The notes under the pieces were generated by a model. It was not told the origin of the DNA. It did no database searches and saw only the letters and a program-made list of their open reading frames with translations. A stretch of DNA of 64,000 bases from Achromobacter aegrifaciens (lineage in GTDB: Bacteria > Pseudomonadota > Gammaproteobacteria > Burkholderiales > Burkholderiaceae_B). The DNA is taken from contig NZ_CADIJY010000004.1 in assembly GCF_902859735.1 (NCBI RefSeq), positions 62,001 to 126,000 on the forward strand, in the 5' to 3' direction. A program made the translations under genes and the position numbers. Position 1 is the stretch's first letter; each line of letters starts with the position of its first letter. Shown here one piece after another: positions 27,801-35,187 of the stretch.

Positions 27801-29450
27801 ATGACGGGCACCAACGACCCGGTCATCGACACCGGCGCCAACACGGCGACCTGGGCCGGTGCCATCACGGGCGGCGGCTTCCTTACCAAGCAAGGTAGCG
27901 GCGTCCTGACCCTGACCAGCGCAGGCAACAGCTACACCGGCGCGACCGATGTCGCTCAGGGCACGCTCAAGGCCGGCGCCACCAATACATTCAGCAGCGC
28001 CTCGGCCCACACCGTGGCCAGCGGCGCCGTGCTGGACCTGGCGGGCTACAGCCAGACCGTGGCCAGCCTGAACAACAGCGGCGCGGTCAATCTCGGCGGC
28101 AGCACGCCGGGCACCGTGCTCAAGGTCACCGGCCCCTACGTCGGCAACAACGGCAAGCTGGGCGTTTCCACCGTGCTGGGCGCGGATGGCAGCGCCACCG
28201 ACAAGCTGTTGTTGAGCGGCCCCAGCGCCATCGCCAGCGGCAGCACCAGCGTGCAGATCGCCAATGCCGGCGGCCTGGGCGCCCAGACGGGCAGCCAGGG
28301 CATCCAGGTCATCTCCACCGAGAACGGCGCCAGCCTGCAACCCGGCAGCTTCACGCTGGCGGGCGGCCATGTCGATGCCGGCGCCTACGAGTACCGTCTG
28401 ACCCAGACGGCACAGGGCGCCGCGCTGCACTCGACCAACACGCAGGTCAACCCGGGCCCAGGCACCGATCCTGTCACCCCCGCTCCCGCCTACCGTGAAG
28501 AAGTGCCGCTGCTGTCCTCGCTGCCCGCGCAACTGCGCCAGGCGGATATGGCAATGCTCGGCGACATGCGCAAGCGCATGGGCGACGACGTCGCTCAAGG
28601 CGCCATCGACCAGGACCCGAACCACCGCGCCTGGGCCCGTGTGCTGCGCACGGCTCCGACCATCACGCAGCAAGGCACGGTCAACCCCGAGAGCAGCGGC
28701 CACCTGACCGGCTTCCAGGCCGGCGTGGACGTGTACGCCGACCGCAACCTCAAGGCCGGCCTGTACGTGGGCCAGCTGGACGGTGACATGGGCGTGCGCG
28801 GCTTCTCCAGCGGCATGGAGCGCAAGTACGCGGGCTACAACAACCTGCGTGGTCGCTACGTGGGCCTGTATGGCACCTGGCAGCACGACTCCGGCCTGTA
28901 CGCCGACGCCGTGATCCAGGGCGCCGACTACCGCAGCAGCCTGCGCACGGCCGACACCGGCGCCGGCGCCACCACCAAGGGCCACGGCTGGCTGGCCTCG
29001 CTGGAAGTGGGCAAGCCCTTCGACCTGGGCAGCAGCTGGCAGTTGGAGCCGCAGGCGCAAATCATCTACCGCAAGCTCAATCTGGACGGCACCACGCTGA
29101 GCCTGGCCAAGGTGAAGAACGATGCGGACGATGACTGGACCCTGCGTCTGGGCGCCCGCGTCAAGGGCAGCTACAGCATCGGCGGCACCGTGCTGCAGCC
29201 CTTTGCCCGCGTCAATCTGTACAAGGCCAGCAATACCACCGACGTGGCAAGCTTCAGCGCCCCGGCCGGCACCACCGACATCCGCGCCAAGGGCGGCTAC
29301 ACGTCGACCGAGTTCGCGGTGGGCGCCATGCTGCAGCTGACCAAGAACACCAGCCTCTACGGCGACATTGGCAAGCTGTGGGCCAACAGCGGCGACAGCC
29401 GCGTCAAGACCGGCGCACAGGGCTCTGTCGGGTTGAAGGTGCTCTGGTAA
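21897..29450 (+). CDS. Giant autotransporter with PATR beta-strand repeats
   Basis: 2517 residues, a type Va secreted surface protein. The N-terminus MNHVYRVVFNATAGVWQAVS is an extended signal peptide region (ESPR), followed by a basic stretch, hydrophobic core and AHA cleavage site near residue 59. The passenger (about 60-2200) is a predicted beta-helix made of Gly/Asn/Leu-rich autotransporter-associated repeats (LVKNGAG-LTLNG-NTYTGGT type). It contains three copies of a module beginning with WDG at about residues 66, 704 and 1431. The last about 270 residues, from YREEVPLLSSLPAQLRQADM to the terminal KVLW, form the outer-membrane barrel with its aromatic end. Likely roles are adhesion or biofilm formation; no protease triad was recognised. 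A hairpin terminator follows. Confidence 0.93.
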   Translation: MNHVYRVVFNATAGVWQAVSEIARGPAKSSSPARRLRRGGAQLAGALGIALVATGAHAVPVNPQLYWDGGHSVANGSVDGAAGIWDYTNTNWTSADGSSNQSWNDSNAVFSGTAGTVAVGGQHSITGLEFKSDGYKLVGGANGQLNASGVAVIRVNSNVTATLGVAIGGSGTLHKQDSGTLVLNGNNTYTGGTIIEAGRLEVGSNTALGSGALTALYNTVLDANNKVALDNNVNLFGSVEIGGSADLTLNGVVYGPGSLIKNGAANLTLNGANTYLSGTTLNAGTLTVGNDQALGLGNLTVGGASTLTASNTVTLGNAIALNANLTVAGDNDLTLNSLISGPGQLVKTGNGTLSLNAINTAHTGGIALSGGTLEFSNNEALGSGALVANGTATLKNTQPTSLQNAVRVNGNLTMELQEQLTLAGQLSGSGKLIKTGADELFLFGNNPSFAGNLEIDQGYVTTAGGNGLGAPASVKLAAGTTLSLNDPVVRIGALSGSGTTNISWSTVLQVGGTNASSAYAGMLSGLGSLEKTGAGTLELTGTSALNNNVTVTAGTLKVSGTLSSPAVIVRTGGTVSGGGFINSQLNIDSFGHLAGTSGSTLTASALVLAQNSNVDVALGSSSTGNTPLFNVMGNLTLAGKLNISDAGNLGDGVYRLFNYGGGLTINGIGVDTSRVGGIGGMTVQTSTANQVNLLVQSNLPVQAWDGSRLVADGSIDGGNGTWNAANSNWTSADGTINQSWLNKFAVFMGDPGTVTVEGAHEIGGMQFMIDGYHLVAGNNAELRANNGTRGQFAVRVDPNVTATINVPISGLNTLRKLDLGTLVLNGANSHAATLLEGGTLVLGNDAALGQGPLAAYSGTTLDNNQALTLTNQIFAQGQLNLGGSNDLTLNGDIAGNSGGLNKNGSGTLTLGGNNSFGGTMALNGGKLVLASSNPLGNSTLTAASGMQLDNSVALSLSNTINLAGDLNLVGNQDLTLGGLVNGLGGLTKRGTGKLTLNGANSFQGGVNLTGGNLAVGHDAALGEGTLTVRNAGTLEASRAVTLANNVQLSASLALDGSNDFTLNGVINGSTELVKNGAGRLTLNGENRHSGGTTVNAGDLSLGNAAALGTGMLTVTGNTQLDTAGPMRLGNTVNVDGALTVAGNNSLILDGQLNGNGTLRKTGANDLSLTGSANTFSGMIDLQGGSLTTAGNNALGQNATANVAAGANLFITNLARLASLNGNGTVTVSNGNNLTIGANGANSNFGGQLDGKGWLTKSGTGSLVLSGNNTLTGQTSVSAGSLWVDGSLASTNVMVYSGAALGGTGSIAGDVTLMGGAALKLTDGYTLSVGGLQLGTNSIVNASLGAPALGGGTALVDVTGNLTLGGTLNISDAGGFGTGVYRLMNYGGSLTNNGMNFGYLPGNVQAADLTLQTAVDKQINLLVAAPNVTVQFWDGSQTVGNGAIEGGNGTWDGANANWTGVDGNGNRSWAGKFAVFQGAAGKVTVAGAQSTTGMQFMTDGYVLERGSLGSLNLVNGDQGYASVRVDPGVTATINVPLVGSGTLAKLDAGTLVLNASNGYTGGTALNGGTLVLGNDKALGNGLLTAANGTTLDSNTAVTVRNKVALNGALTIAGSNAMDLNATVGGAGGLIKNGAANLTLSGVNSYVGGTLLNAGGLIIGNGAALGSGTLTVGGAATLDNTQALALANNIALNAGLAVQGSHDLTLDGNISGTGSLTKNGASTLTLNGTNSYTGGTYVNSGTVALGAGSSLAATGIVTVASGATFDLSAGQGAQVFGTLAGAGNIKMGTNTLLAGGSADGIFSGSVIGTGTLVKQGSGTQTLTGANSYTGGTLVADGTLRAGSTTALVQGTGYQVLSGATLDLNGNVLQASSLTGAGTVALGAGTLTVNSAAGSASYYSGIVVGSGGLVKTGAGALTLTGGSAFSGGVQLKQGSIGLGHSLGLGTGMLSMDDGTVINLIANGLTIVNNLHMTGTNDPVIDTGANTATWAGAITGGGFLTKQGSGVLTLTSAGNSYTGATDVAQGTLKAGATNTFSSASAHTVASGAVLDLAGYSQTVASLNNSGAVNLGGSTPGTVLKVTGPYVGNNGKLGVSTVLGADGSATDKLLLSGPSAIASGSTSVQIANAGGLGAQTGSQGIQVISTENGASLQPGSFTLAGGHVDAGAYEYRLTQTAQGAALHSTNTQVNPGPGTDPVTPAPAYREEVPLLSSLPAQLRQADMAMLGDMRKRMGDDVAQGAIDQDPNHRAWARVLRTAPTITQQGTVNPESSGHLTGFQAGVDVYADRNLKAGLYVGQLDGDMGVRGFSSGMERKYAGYNNLRGRYVGLYGTWQHDSGLYADAVIQGADYRSSLRTADTGAGATTKGHGWLASLEVGKPFDLGSSWQLEPQAQIIYRKLNLDGTTLSLAKVKNDADDDWTLRLGARVKGSYSIGGTVLQPFARVNLYKASNTTDVASFSAPAGTTDIRAKGGYTSTEFAVGAMLQLTKNTSLYGDIGKLWANSGDSRVKTGAQGSVGLKVLW
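22093..28400 (+). repeat. Triplicated passenger module of the autotransporter
   Basis: Three in-frame modules of about 640-750 residues start at nucleotides about 22093, 24007 and 26187. Each opens with a WDG, NWT-x-x-DG and AVF pattern and then runs through PATR repeats. The first two end with a matching LNISDAG and YRL-NYGG segment. The third instead leads into the pre-barrel junction. The modules are clearly similar but not identical at the DNA level. Confidence 0.8.
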
Positions 29451-29491
29451 GCCTTATGAGCTGGGCCGGGTAGCCGGCCCCTGGCATGACC

Positions 29492-29529
29492 AAGCCCGCA
29501 GCGGTCCGTCCGCTGCGGGCTTTCCTTTG
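29492..29529 (+). terminator. Intrinsic terminator after the autotransporter gene
   Basis: The 13-bp perfect stem AAGCCCGCAGCGG (29492-29504) / CCGCTGCGGGCTT (29510-29522) with a 5-base loop is followed by TCCTTT, 42 bp after the stop codon. Confidence 0.85.
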
Positions 29530-29582
29530 GCAGAGTCCCATGTCTGCGGCGCTCAGCTGCCGCACCCGGAACTCCCAGGAAA

Positions 29583-30179
29583 TCACCACACCCGGAACAC
29601 GCGTCCGGTCTGCGCGCCTTCCACGCTTCGGCTATAGGCCAACGCAACCCGGCTGGCCGGTGCGGATTCAAAACCCTGGAAGTACGGGCCGTAGGCATCC
29701 AGCGATTCCGTCAGGACCGTGGGGCTGACCGAGTTGATGCGCACGCCCCGCAGCTCCACGGCGGCGCCGCGCACGAAACCGTCGATGGCGGCATTCACCG
29801 CGGACGCATTGGCGCCGTAGCGGATCGGTTCATCGGTCAGGATGCCGCTGGTGAGCGTGATGGAACCGCCTTCGTTGACGTAATGCTGGCCGATCAGCGC
29901 CAGATCCACCTGTCCCAGCAGCTTGTCGTGCAGACCGATCTTGAACTGCTCCGCTGTCATTTCGGCCAGAGGGCCAAAATGCAAGCTGCCCGTGGTGGAG
30001 ACGATGGCATCCACCTTGCCCACGCGCTCGAACAAGGCGCGGATGCTGCCGCTCTGGGTCACGTCGACCTGATGCTCGCCGCGCGTCTTGCCCACTGCAA
30101 TGACGTCGTGGCGCTGGCCCAGTTCTTGGGCGACCGCGCGGCCGATGGTGCCGGTGGCGCCGATCAGGATGATTTTCAT
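29583..30179 (-). CDS. Short-chain dehydrogenase/reductase family protein
   Basis: 198 residues from the ATG at 30179; the longer frame would start in the divergent promoter region. The nucleotide-binding motif is MKIILIGATGTIGRAVAQEL. The usual active-site YxxxK is replaced by YGANASAVNAA, with a serine in GSITLTSGI, while the NSVSPTV segment after it is typical. This pattern fits a known subgroup of short SDR-like proteins that lack the canonical Tyr-Lys pair, so activity may be unusual. It is divergent from a LysR gene at 30310, its likely regulator. Substrate unknown. Confidence 0.85.
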   Translation of the reverse strand: MKIILIGATGTIGRAVAQELGQRHDVIAVGKTRGEHQVDVTQSGSIRALFERVGKVDAIVSTTGSLHFGPLAEMTAEQFKIGLHDKLLGQVDLALIGQHYVNEGGSITLTSGILTDEPIRYGANASAVNAAIDGFVRGAAVELRGVRINSVSPTVLTESLDAYGPYFQGFESAPASRVALAYSRSVEGAQTGRVFRVW

Positions 30180-30309
30180 GGAAACTCCGATTCGTATGTT
30201 GTGGGGTGCGCCCGCGATATCGCCAGCGCTTGTGCCCATTCTGGCCAAGGGCGCGTCCCGGAAAAATCCTAAAATGGTGGGTTCACTTCACACTCAGGGT
30301 GCGTAATCC

Positions 30310-31200
30310 ATGGACCGCCTGCTCAGCATGGAAGTCTTTGTGGCGGTCGTCGAGCTGGGCAGCCTGACCGCGGCGGCGGCCCGCCACGAGATGTCGCCCG
30401 CCATGGCGGCCAAGCACATCAAGGGCCTGGAGGCGCGGCTGGGCCTGAGGCTCATGAACCGCACCACGCGTCGCCAAAGCCTGACGGAAGCGGGCCAGGC
30501 CTATTTCGCCCGCTGCAAGGTGATCCTGTCGGACATCCGCGATGCCGAACAAGGCGCCGAAGCCATGCGCGCCGCGCCGCGCGGCCATTTGCGCATCACC
30601 TCCACCGTGACCTTCGGATCGTTCGCGCTGGCCCCCGCCATCGCCGACTACCTGTCCGAGTATCCCGACGTCAGCGTGGACCTGGCCCTGAGCGACGCCG
30701 TCGAAGACGTGGTGGCCTCGCGCTACGACCTGGCGGTGCGCATCGGCGAACCCGCCGATTCCAGCCTGGTCGCGCGCAAGATCGGGCGCTATCAGATGAT
30801 CATCTGCGCGGCGCCGGCCTATCTGCAACGCCACGGCACGCCTGAAACGGCAAGCGACCTGGCGCGCCATCAATGCCTGGATTTTTCCTACTGGAACCGC
30901 CGCACCGGTTGGCGCCTGAACGCGGAGAATGGCGGCGCGGCCTACCCTGCCGGCCGCTTCGTGTCGAACAACGGCCAGGCGCTCAGGCAGGCGGCACTGG
31001 CCGGATTCGGCATCGTGCTGCAGCCCGAGCTGTTGCTGGCCGAAGACGTACGCGCGGGCCGACTGGTCCCGATCCTTGAGTCCGCCTGGCCCGTGGCCCG
31101 GCCGATCACGCTGCTGTATCCCAAAGACCGCAAGGCGCTGCCCAAGCTCACGACCTTCGTGGAATTCATGGTGCAGAGATTCGCCCGCGCCGCAAGGTAA
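30310..31200 (+). CDS. LysR family transcriptional regulator
   Basis: 296 residues: winged helix-turn-helix N-terminus (MDRLLSMEVFVAVVELGSLT, about residues 1-60) and LysR substrate-binding domain (about 90-290). It belongs to the common group carrying RLMNRTTRRQSLTEAG after the helix-turn-helix. It is divergent from the SDR gene with 130 bp between them, the standard arrangement for a LysR protein controlling its neighbour. Confidence 0.92.
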   Translation: MDRLLSMEVFVAVVELGSLTAAAARHEMSPAMAAKHIKGLEARLGLRLMNRTTRRQSLTEAGQAYFARCKVILSDIRDAEQGAEAMRAAPRGHLRITSTVTFGSFALAPAIADYLSEYPDVSVDLALSDAVEDVVASRYDLAVRIGEPADSSLVARKIGRYQMIICAAPAYLQRHGTPETASDLARHQCLDFSYWNRRTGWRLNAENGGAAYPAGRFVSNNGQALRQAALAGFGIVLQPELLLAEDVRAGRLVPILESAWPVARPITLLYPKDRKALPKLTTFVEFMVQRFARAAR

Positions 31201-31243
31201 GCGCGGCGGGCGTCGCGCAAGGTCCGCCGGGCTCCGAACCCGG

Positions 31244-32161
31244 CTACCGACAGGCAGCGGCCTCGTCGAACAGCCAGTCGCGGAAGGCGGCCAATCGGGG
31301 CAACTCGCGCGCCTGGGGCCGATAAACAACGTAGTAGGCCAACGCGGAGGGAACCGCCAACTGCGGAAACAGGCGCACCAGGCGGCCGGCAACCAGATCA
31401 TCATGCGCCATCACGCTGCGGGCCAGCGCCACGCCATGGCCATCGATAGCCGCCTGCAGCACCGCGGCGGAATTGTTGATCTTCATGCCGCGGGCGGTGG
31501 ATACGCCTTGTACGCCGACTTTCTCCAGCCACATGGCCCAGGTCGGAAATCCCGTCTGCGCGTCCATCGAAAGATCATGGATCAAGGTCTCGCCCGCCAG
31601 CTCGGCCGGACGCTTCGCCGCCTTGCGCCGTCGCAGCAGTTCCGGGGAACAGACCGGGTAGACCTCTTCGTCCATCAGCTTTTCCGCCGCCAGGCCGGGC
31701 CAGACGCCAGCGCCATAGCGCACGCCGATATCGATCTGCTGGGCCGCGAAATCCACGGGCTTGAGGTTGGTGTCCAGGCGCACGTCGGTATCGGGCCAGG
31801 CATGCTGGAAGCGCTCGATCCGAGGCAACAGCCACTTGGCGGCGAAAGCCGGACTCACGGCCACGGTGAGCATGCCGCTCAAGGAACCTTCCTTCAAGCG
31901 CTCCAGGCCCAGCGCCAGCTTGCCGAGCCCCGCCTGTATCTCCGGCAACGCGCGTTCAGCCGCCGCCGTCGGGACCAGCCGCGCCTTGCCGCTGGCGCCG
32001 CGATGGAACAGCGGCGCGCCCAGCCATTGCTCCAGCGCGCGCACGAGCTGGCCCACCGCAGCAGGAGTCACGTGCAGCTCGGCCGCAGCTGCCGAAAAGC
32101 TTTGATGGCGCGCACTGGCCTCGAAGGCGCGCAGCGCGTTGAGATGCGCAAGAGACTTCAT
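31244..32161 (-). CDS. LysR family transcriptional regulator (GcvA-like)
   Basis: 305 residues. The N-terminus MKSLAHLNALRAFEASARHQ and VTPAAVGQLVRALEQWLG are characteristic of the GcvA-type LysR subgroup, followed by an effector-binding domain (about 90-300). It is divergent from the cupin / flavoprotein / dehydrogenase / MFS operon with 150 bp between the start codons, so it is the probable regulator of that operon. Confidence 0.92.
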   Translation of the reverse strand: MKSLAHLNALRAFEASARHQSFSAAAAELHVTPAAVGQLVRALEQWLGAPLFHRGASGKARLVPTAAAERALPEIQAGLGKLALGLERLKEGSLSGMLTVAVSPAFAAKWLLPRIERFQHAWPDTDVRLDTNLKPVDFAAQQIDIGVRYGAGVWPGLAAEKLMDEEVYPVCSPELLRRRKAAKRPAELAGETLIHDLSMDAQTGFPTWAMWLEKVGVQGVSTARGMKINNSAAVLQAAIDGHGVALARSVMAHDDLVAGRLVRLFPQLAVPSALAYYVVYRPQARELPRLAAFRDWLFDEAAACR

Positions 32162-32311
32162 GGCGATAAAGTTTTTCTTTCAATCAAAGGTAGTTTATCT
32201 GGTTTGTCCGCGGCTGCCGATTGGCGAAGAATACGCCCTTTCAGTAGCCAATTTCAGCATATGGCGGCCAAGGGCCGGACATCACCTTGGAATAGCTTTT
32301 CTACCAATATC

Positions 32312-32986
32312 ATGCTTATCAACGCCGATTTCTCACGCAACGCCATCGTGACGCCGGAGCAATACCAATGGGTGCCGTCGCCGCAGCACGGCGTGGAACG
32401 CATGATGCTGGACCGCGTGGGCGGCGAACAGGCCCGCGCCACCAGCATCGTGCGCTATGCGCCGGACAGCCGCTTTCCGCCGCACGCGCATCCCGGCGGC
32501 GAAGAAATACTGGTGTTGTCCGGCACCTTCTCCGACGCCAGCGGCCACTATCCGGCAGGCTGGTATCTGCGCAATCCGCCGGGCTCCGCCCATGCCCCTT
32601 CCAGCAGGAACGGCGCCACCATCCTCGTCAAATTGCGGCAGATGCCTGCGGGTGAACAATCCGTCGTACGCATCGACACGCGCGATCCCGCCGCTTGGAC
32701 ACGCGAGCGCCGCGGCGAAATCTGCCCGCTTTACTCCGCGTCCTATGAGCAGACCTGCCTCTGGCGCCTGCCCGCCCGCGCACCGTTGCCGCGGATCGCA
32801 GCCGTGGATGCGGAAATACTGGTTCTGGCCGGATCGATTGCCGACGGACAAGCTTCTTATCCGCAAGGCAGCTGGCTGCGCCTTGCCCGTGGCGCGCAAG
32901 CCGCCCTCGACGCCGGCGCCGAAGGCGCTACCGTCTATCTGAAGACCAACCATCTGCCGGACCCGAACGGCGGGAGCCAGCCATGA
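32312..32986 (+). CDS. Cupin domain protein (ChrR-like)
   Basis: 224 residues from the ATG at 32312. A long open frame upstream is an artefact of the antisense LysR gene. The first cupin domain (about 20-105) carries the metal-binding motif as PPHAHPGGEEILVLSGTFSD, with the second motif in GWYLRNPPGSAHAP. The second half (about 125-215) looks like a degenerate cupin lacking the histidines (AEILVLAGSIADGQASYPQG). This resembles the cupin part of ChrR-type anti-sigma factors, but the zinc-binding N-terminal domain of ChrR is missing. Its stop overlaps the next start (ATGA), so it is coupled to the flavoprotein. It may be an enzyme such as a small dioxygenase. Confidence 0.82.
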   Translation: MLINADFSRNAIVTPEQYQWVPSPQHGVERMMLDRVGGEQARATSIVRYAPDSRFPPHAHPGGEEILVLSGTFSDASGHYPAGWYLRNPPGSAHAPSSRNGATILVKLRQMPAGEQSVVRIDTRDPAAWTRERRGEICPLYSASYEQTCLWRLPARAPLPRIAAVDAEILVLAGSIADGQASYPQGSWLRLARGAQAALDAGAEGATVYLKTNHLPDPNGGSQP

Positions 32987-34095
32987 CGACGTCAGTGGAC
33001 ACCGTCATCATCGGAGGGGGACTCGCGGGCCTGTACGCCTCCCTGCTGCTGCAGCGGCATGGCGCCGGCAGCCATATGCTGCTGGAAGCACGCGACAGGC
33101 TGGGCGGCCGCATCCTGGGCGCCGGCTCCTACGATCTGGGCCCCACGTGGTTCTGGCCAGCGATCCAGCCCAGGCTTGGCGCCATCGTCCGCGAGTTCGG
33201 CTTGTCTATCATCCCGCAACACGAAGCGGGTTTCATGATGGTCGAGCGTTCAGGAACGCCGGTACGTATGCACAGCTACCCCAGCCATCCGGAGTCCTTC
33301 CGGCTAACCACTGGCATGAGCGGCCTGATCGATACCCTGCTCGCACGCCTGGATCCGGCATGCATCAAGCTGGGCCGGACCGTGACCCGGCTGCATGCCA
33401 CAGGCCGCGCCATCGAGGTGCATGCGCGGGACGGCGAGGGACGAGCCAGCGTCTTTCAGGCCTCGCAGGTGCTGCTGGCCGTCCCTCCGCGCCTGGCGCA
33501 ATCCCGTATCGCTTTCGACCCTCCGCTGCCGAGCGCGCTGGCAACGCAATGGCGCGGCACGCCGACCTGGATGGCTCCCCATGCCAAGTACCTCGCCGTC
33601 TACGGTTCGGCATTCTGGCGCGAGCAAGACATGTCTGGCGCAGCCCGCAGCAGCCGGGGACCTCTGGCCGAGGTCCACGACGCCAGCACCCCGCAAGGTC
33701 CTGCCCTGTTCGGATTCGTAGGCATGCCCGCGGCGGCGCGCCGGTCGGCAGGCCAGGACGTGTTGATGACCCTCAGCCGCGCGCAGCTCGCCCGGTTGTT
33801 CGGCCCCCTGGCGCTCAAGCCCGAGCGGGAGTTCTACAAGGACTGGGCGCAAGACCCCGACACCTCGACGGCTGCGGACTGCAGGGATGGCGGCGCACAC
33901 CCGGCAGCACCCGCCGTTGCAGCCGAGACTGGCGTATGGGCGGGTCGCTTGGCCGGGATAGCCAGCGAATGGTCCGCCGCATTCCCCGGCTATCTGGCTG
34001 GCGCCATCGATGCCGCGGACGCGGGCGTGAAGTGGCTGCTGAACTGCGCTGCACCCTCCCCCAATGCGGTCCCGCCTGGAGCCCTCGCCCAATGA
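32983..34095 (+). CDS. FAD-dependent amine oxidase-like flavoprotein
   Basis: 370 residues. The N-terminal dinucleotide fold (VDTVIIGGGLAGLYASLLLQ) and EARDRLGGRI (about residues 36-45) mark the flavin monoamine-oxidase fold. The C-terminal ASEWSAAFPGYLAGAIDAA matches the FAD-contacting end of this family. It is shorter than the usual 430-500 residues, so part of the substrate domain may be reduced. No signal peptide is seen. It overlaps both neighbours by 4 bases (32983-32986 and 34092-34095), so it is co-translated with the cupin and the zinc dehydrogenase. Oxidation of an amine or related compound is inferred; the substrate is unknown. Confidence 0.85.
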   Translation: MTTSVDTVIIGGGLAGLYASLLLQRHGAGSHMLLEARDRLGGRILGAGSYDLGPTWFWPAIQPRLGAIVREFGLSIIPQHEAGFMMVERSGTPVRMHSYPSHPESFRLTTGMSGLIDTLLARLDPACIKLGRTVTRLHATGRAIEVHARDGEGRASVFQASQVLLAVPPRLAQSRIAFDPPLPSALATQWRGTPTWMAPHAKYLAVYGSAFWREQDMSGAARSSRGPLAEVHDASTPQGPALFGFVGMPAAARRSAGQDVLMTLSRAQLARLFGPLALKPEREFYKDWAQDPDTSTAADCRDGGAHPAAPAVAAETGVWAGRLAGIASEWSAAFPGYLAGAIDAADAGVKWLLNCAAPSPNAVPPGALAQ

Positions 34096-35162
34096 CACGC
34101 CTGCCTTCCACCTATCGCGCCATTCGGACCACCGCGCCCGGCCGGCTCGAATTCGTTGAATTGTCCACGCCCGAACCCGGCCCCGGAGAAGTACTGCTGC
34201 GCGTCGAAGCTTGCGGCGTCTGTGGCGCCGACGCGGCCGATATCGACAATCCGGCGCTGCAACGGCCGCGCGTCCCCGGGCATGAAGCCGTCGGCCGCAT
34301 TTCGGCGCTCGGCGCGGGCGTCGACGCCCGCTGGAAGATCGGCCAACGCGTCGGCGTGGGGCGCCTGGGCGGTCATTGCGGCGCCTGCACGCAATGCCGC
34401 CAGGGCCTCTTCAATCTGTGCGCGAATCAACCGGTAGTCGGCGTTACCCGGGATGGCGGTTATGCCGAGATGATGCTGGCCCGGGCGACCGGACTGGTTG
34501 CCATACCCGGCGAGCTCGACGCCATGCAAGCCGCCCCGATACTTTGCGCCGGCATCGCCACCTTCAACGCGCTCCGGAAATCCGGAGCGCAGGCCGGCGA
34601 TCTCGTTGCCGTGCTGGGCATAGGCGGCCTGGGCCACATGGCGTTGCAATACGCCCGCCGCATGGGCTTGAAAGTGGCGGCAATCGGCCGGGGCCTGGAC
34701 ATCGCCGCTGACGCCTTGCGCCTGGGCGCCCATGTCTACATCGACAGCAACGAGGAAGACGCCGCGCAACGGCTCCTCGACATGGGCGGCGCACAAGCGC
34801 TGATCGCCACCATCACCGACACGCAGGCCGTGTCCGGGCCCATGCGCGGACTGGCTCCGCAAGGCCGCACGATGTTGCTGGGCGTGGGCCGCGACCCGCT
34901 GGCGGTGCCGCCCGGCTTTCTGGTGGGCGGCGAGCGCACCGTTGCCGGGTCCATGACCGGCACGCCTTGGGAAACTGAAAAAGCGCTGAATTTCAGCGTA
35001 CTTGCAGAGGCGCTGCCCATGGTCGAGACTCTACCCCTGGAGCGCGCAGCTGATGCCTTGCTGCGGCTGAAGTCCGGCGATGCGAAGTTCCGCGTGGTCC
35101 TGACCATGGACGCCGCGCGAGAACCGCAACGCGCTCGGCAAATCAACACCCATATCAACTAA
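34092..35162 (+). CDS. Zinc-dependent alcohol dehydrogenase
   Basis: 356 residues from the ATG at 34092, overlapping the previous stop by 4 bases. A much longer upstream frame is rejected as antisense or out-of-frame. The catalytic zinc ligands are in ACGVCGADA and VPGHEAVGRI. Four structural-zinc cysteines lie in CGACTQCRQGLFNLC (about residues 97-111), and the Rossmann motif is GIGGLGHMALQYARRMG (about 177-193). It is a medium-chain dehydrogenase that interconverts alcohols and aldehydes or ketones with NAD(P). It sits in an operon with cupin, flavoprotein and MFS genes, probably for catabolism of one imported compound. Confidence 0.92.
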   Translation: MTRLPSTYRAIRTTAPGRLEFVELSTPEPGPGEVLLRVEACGVCGADAADIDNPALQRPRVPGHEAVGRISALGAGVDARWKIGQRVGVGRLGGHCGACTQCRQGLFNLCANQPVVGVTRDGGYAEMMLARATGLVAIPGELDAMQAAPILCAGIATFNALRKSGAQAGDLVAVLGIGGLGHMALQYARRMGLKVAAIGRGLDIAADALRLGAHVYIDSNEEDAAQRLLDMGGAQALIATITDTQAVSGPMRGLAPQGRTMLLGVGRDPLAVPPGFLVGGERTVAGSMTGTPWETEKALNFSVLAEALPMVETLPLERAADALLRLKSGDAKFRVVLTMDAAREPQRARQINTHIN

Positions 35163-35187
35163 AAGCACGACTCTCGAGGAGACCCAC

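Noticed and set aside
23730-29060. 1776-codon open frame antisense to the autotransporter
   Set aside because: It arises from the codon bias of the Gly/Asn/Leu-rich repeats on the opposite strand; low-complexity, no domain and no ribosome binding site.
21897-29450. CRISPR or non-coding satellite array
   Set aside because: The repeats are in-frame coding units of an autotransporter passenger, with no constant repeat and unique spacer pattern.
30929-32311. Long N-terminal extension of the cupin protein
   Set aside because: It would run through two LysR genes. The ATG at 32312 gives a complete cupin protein.
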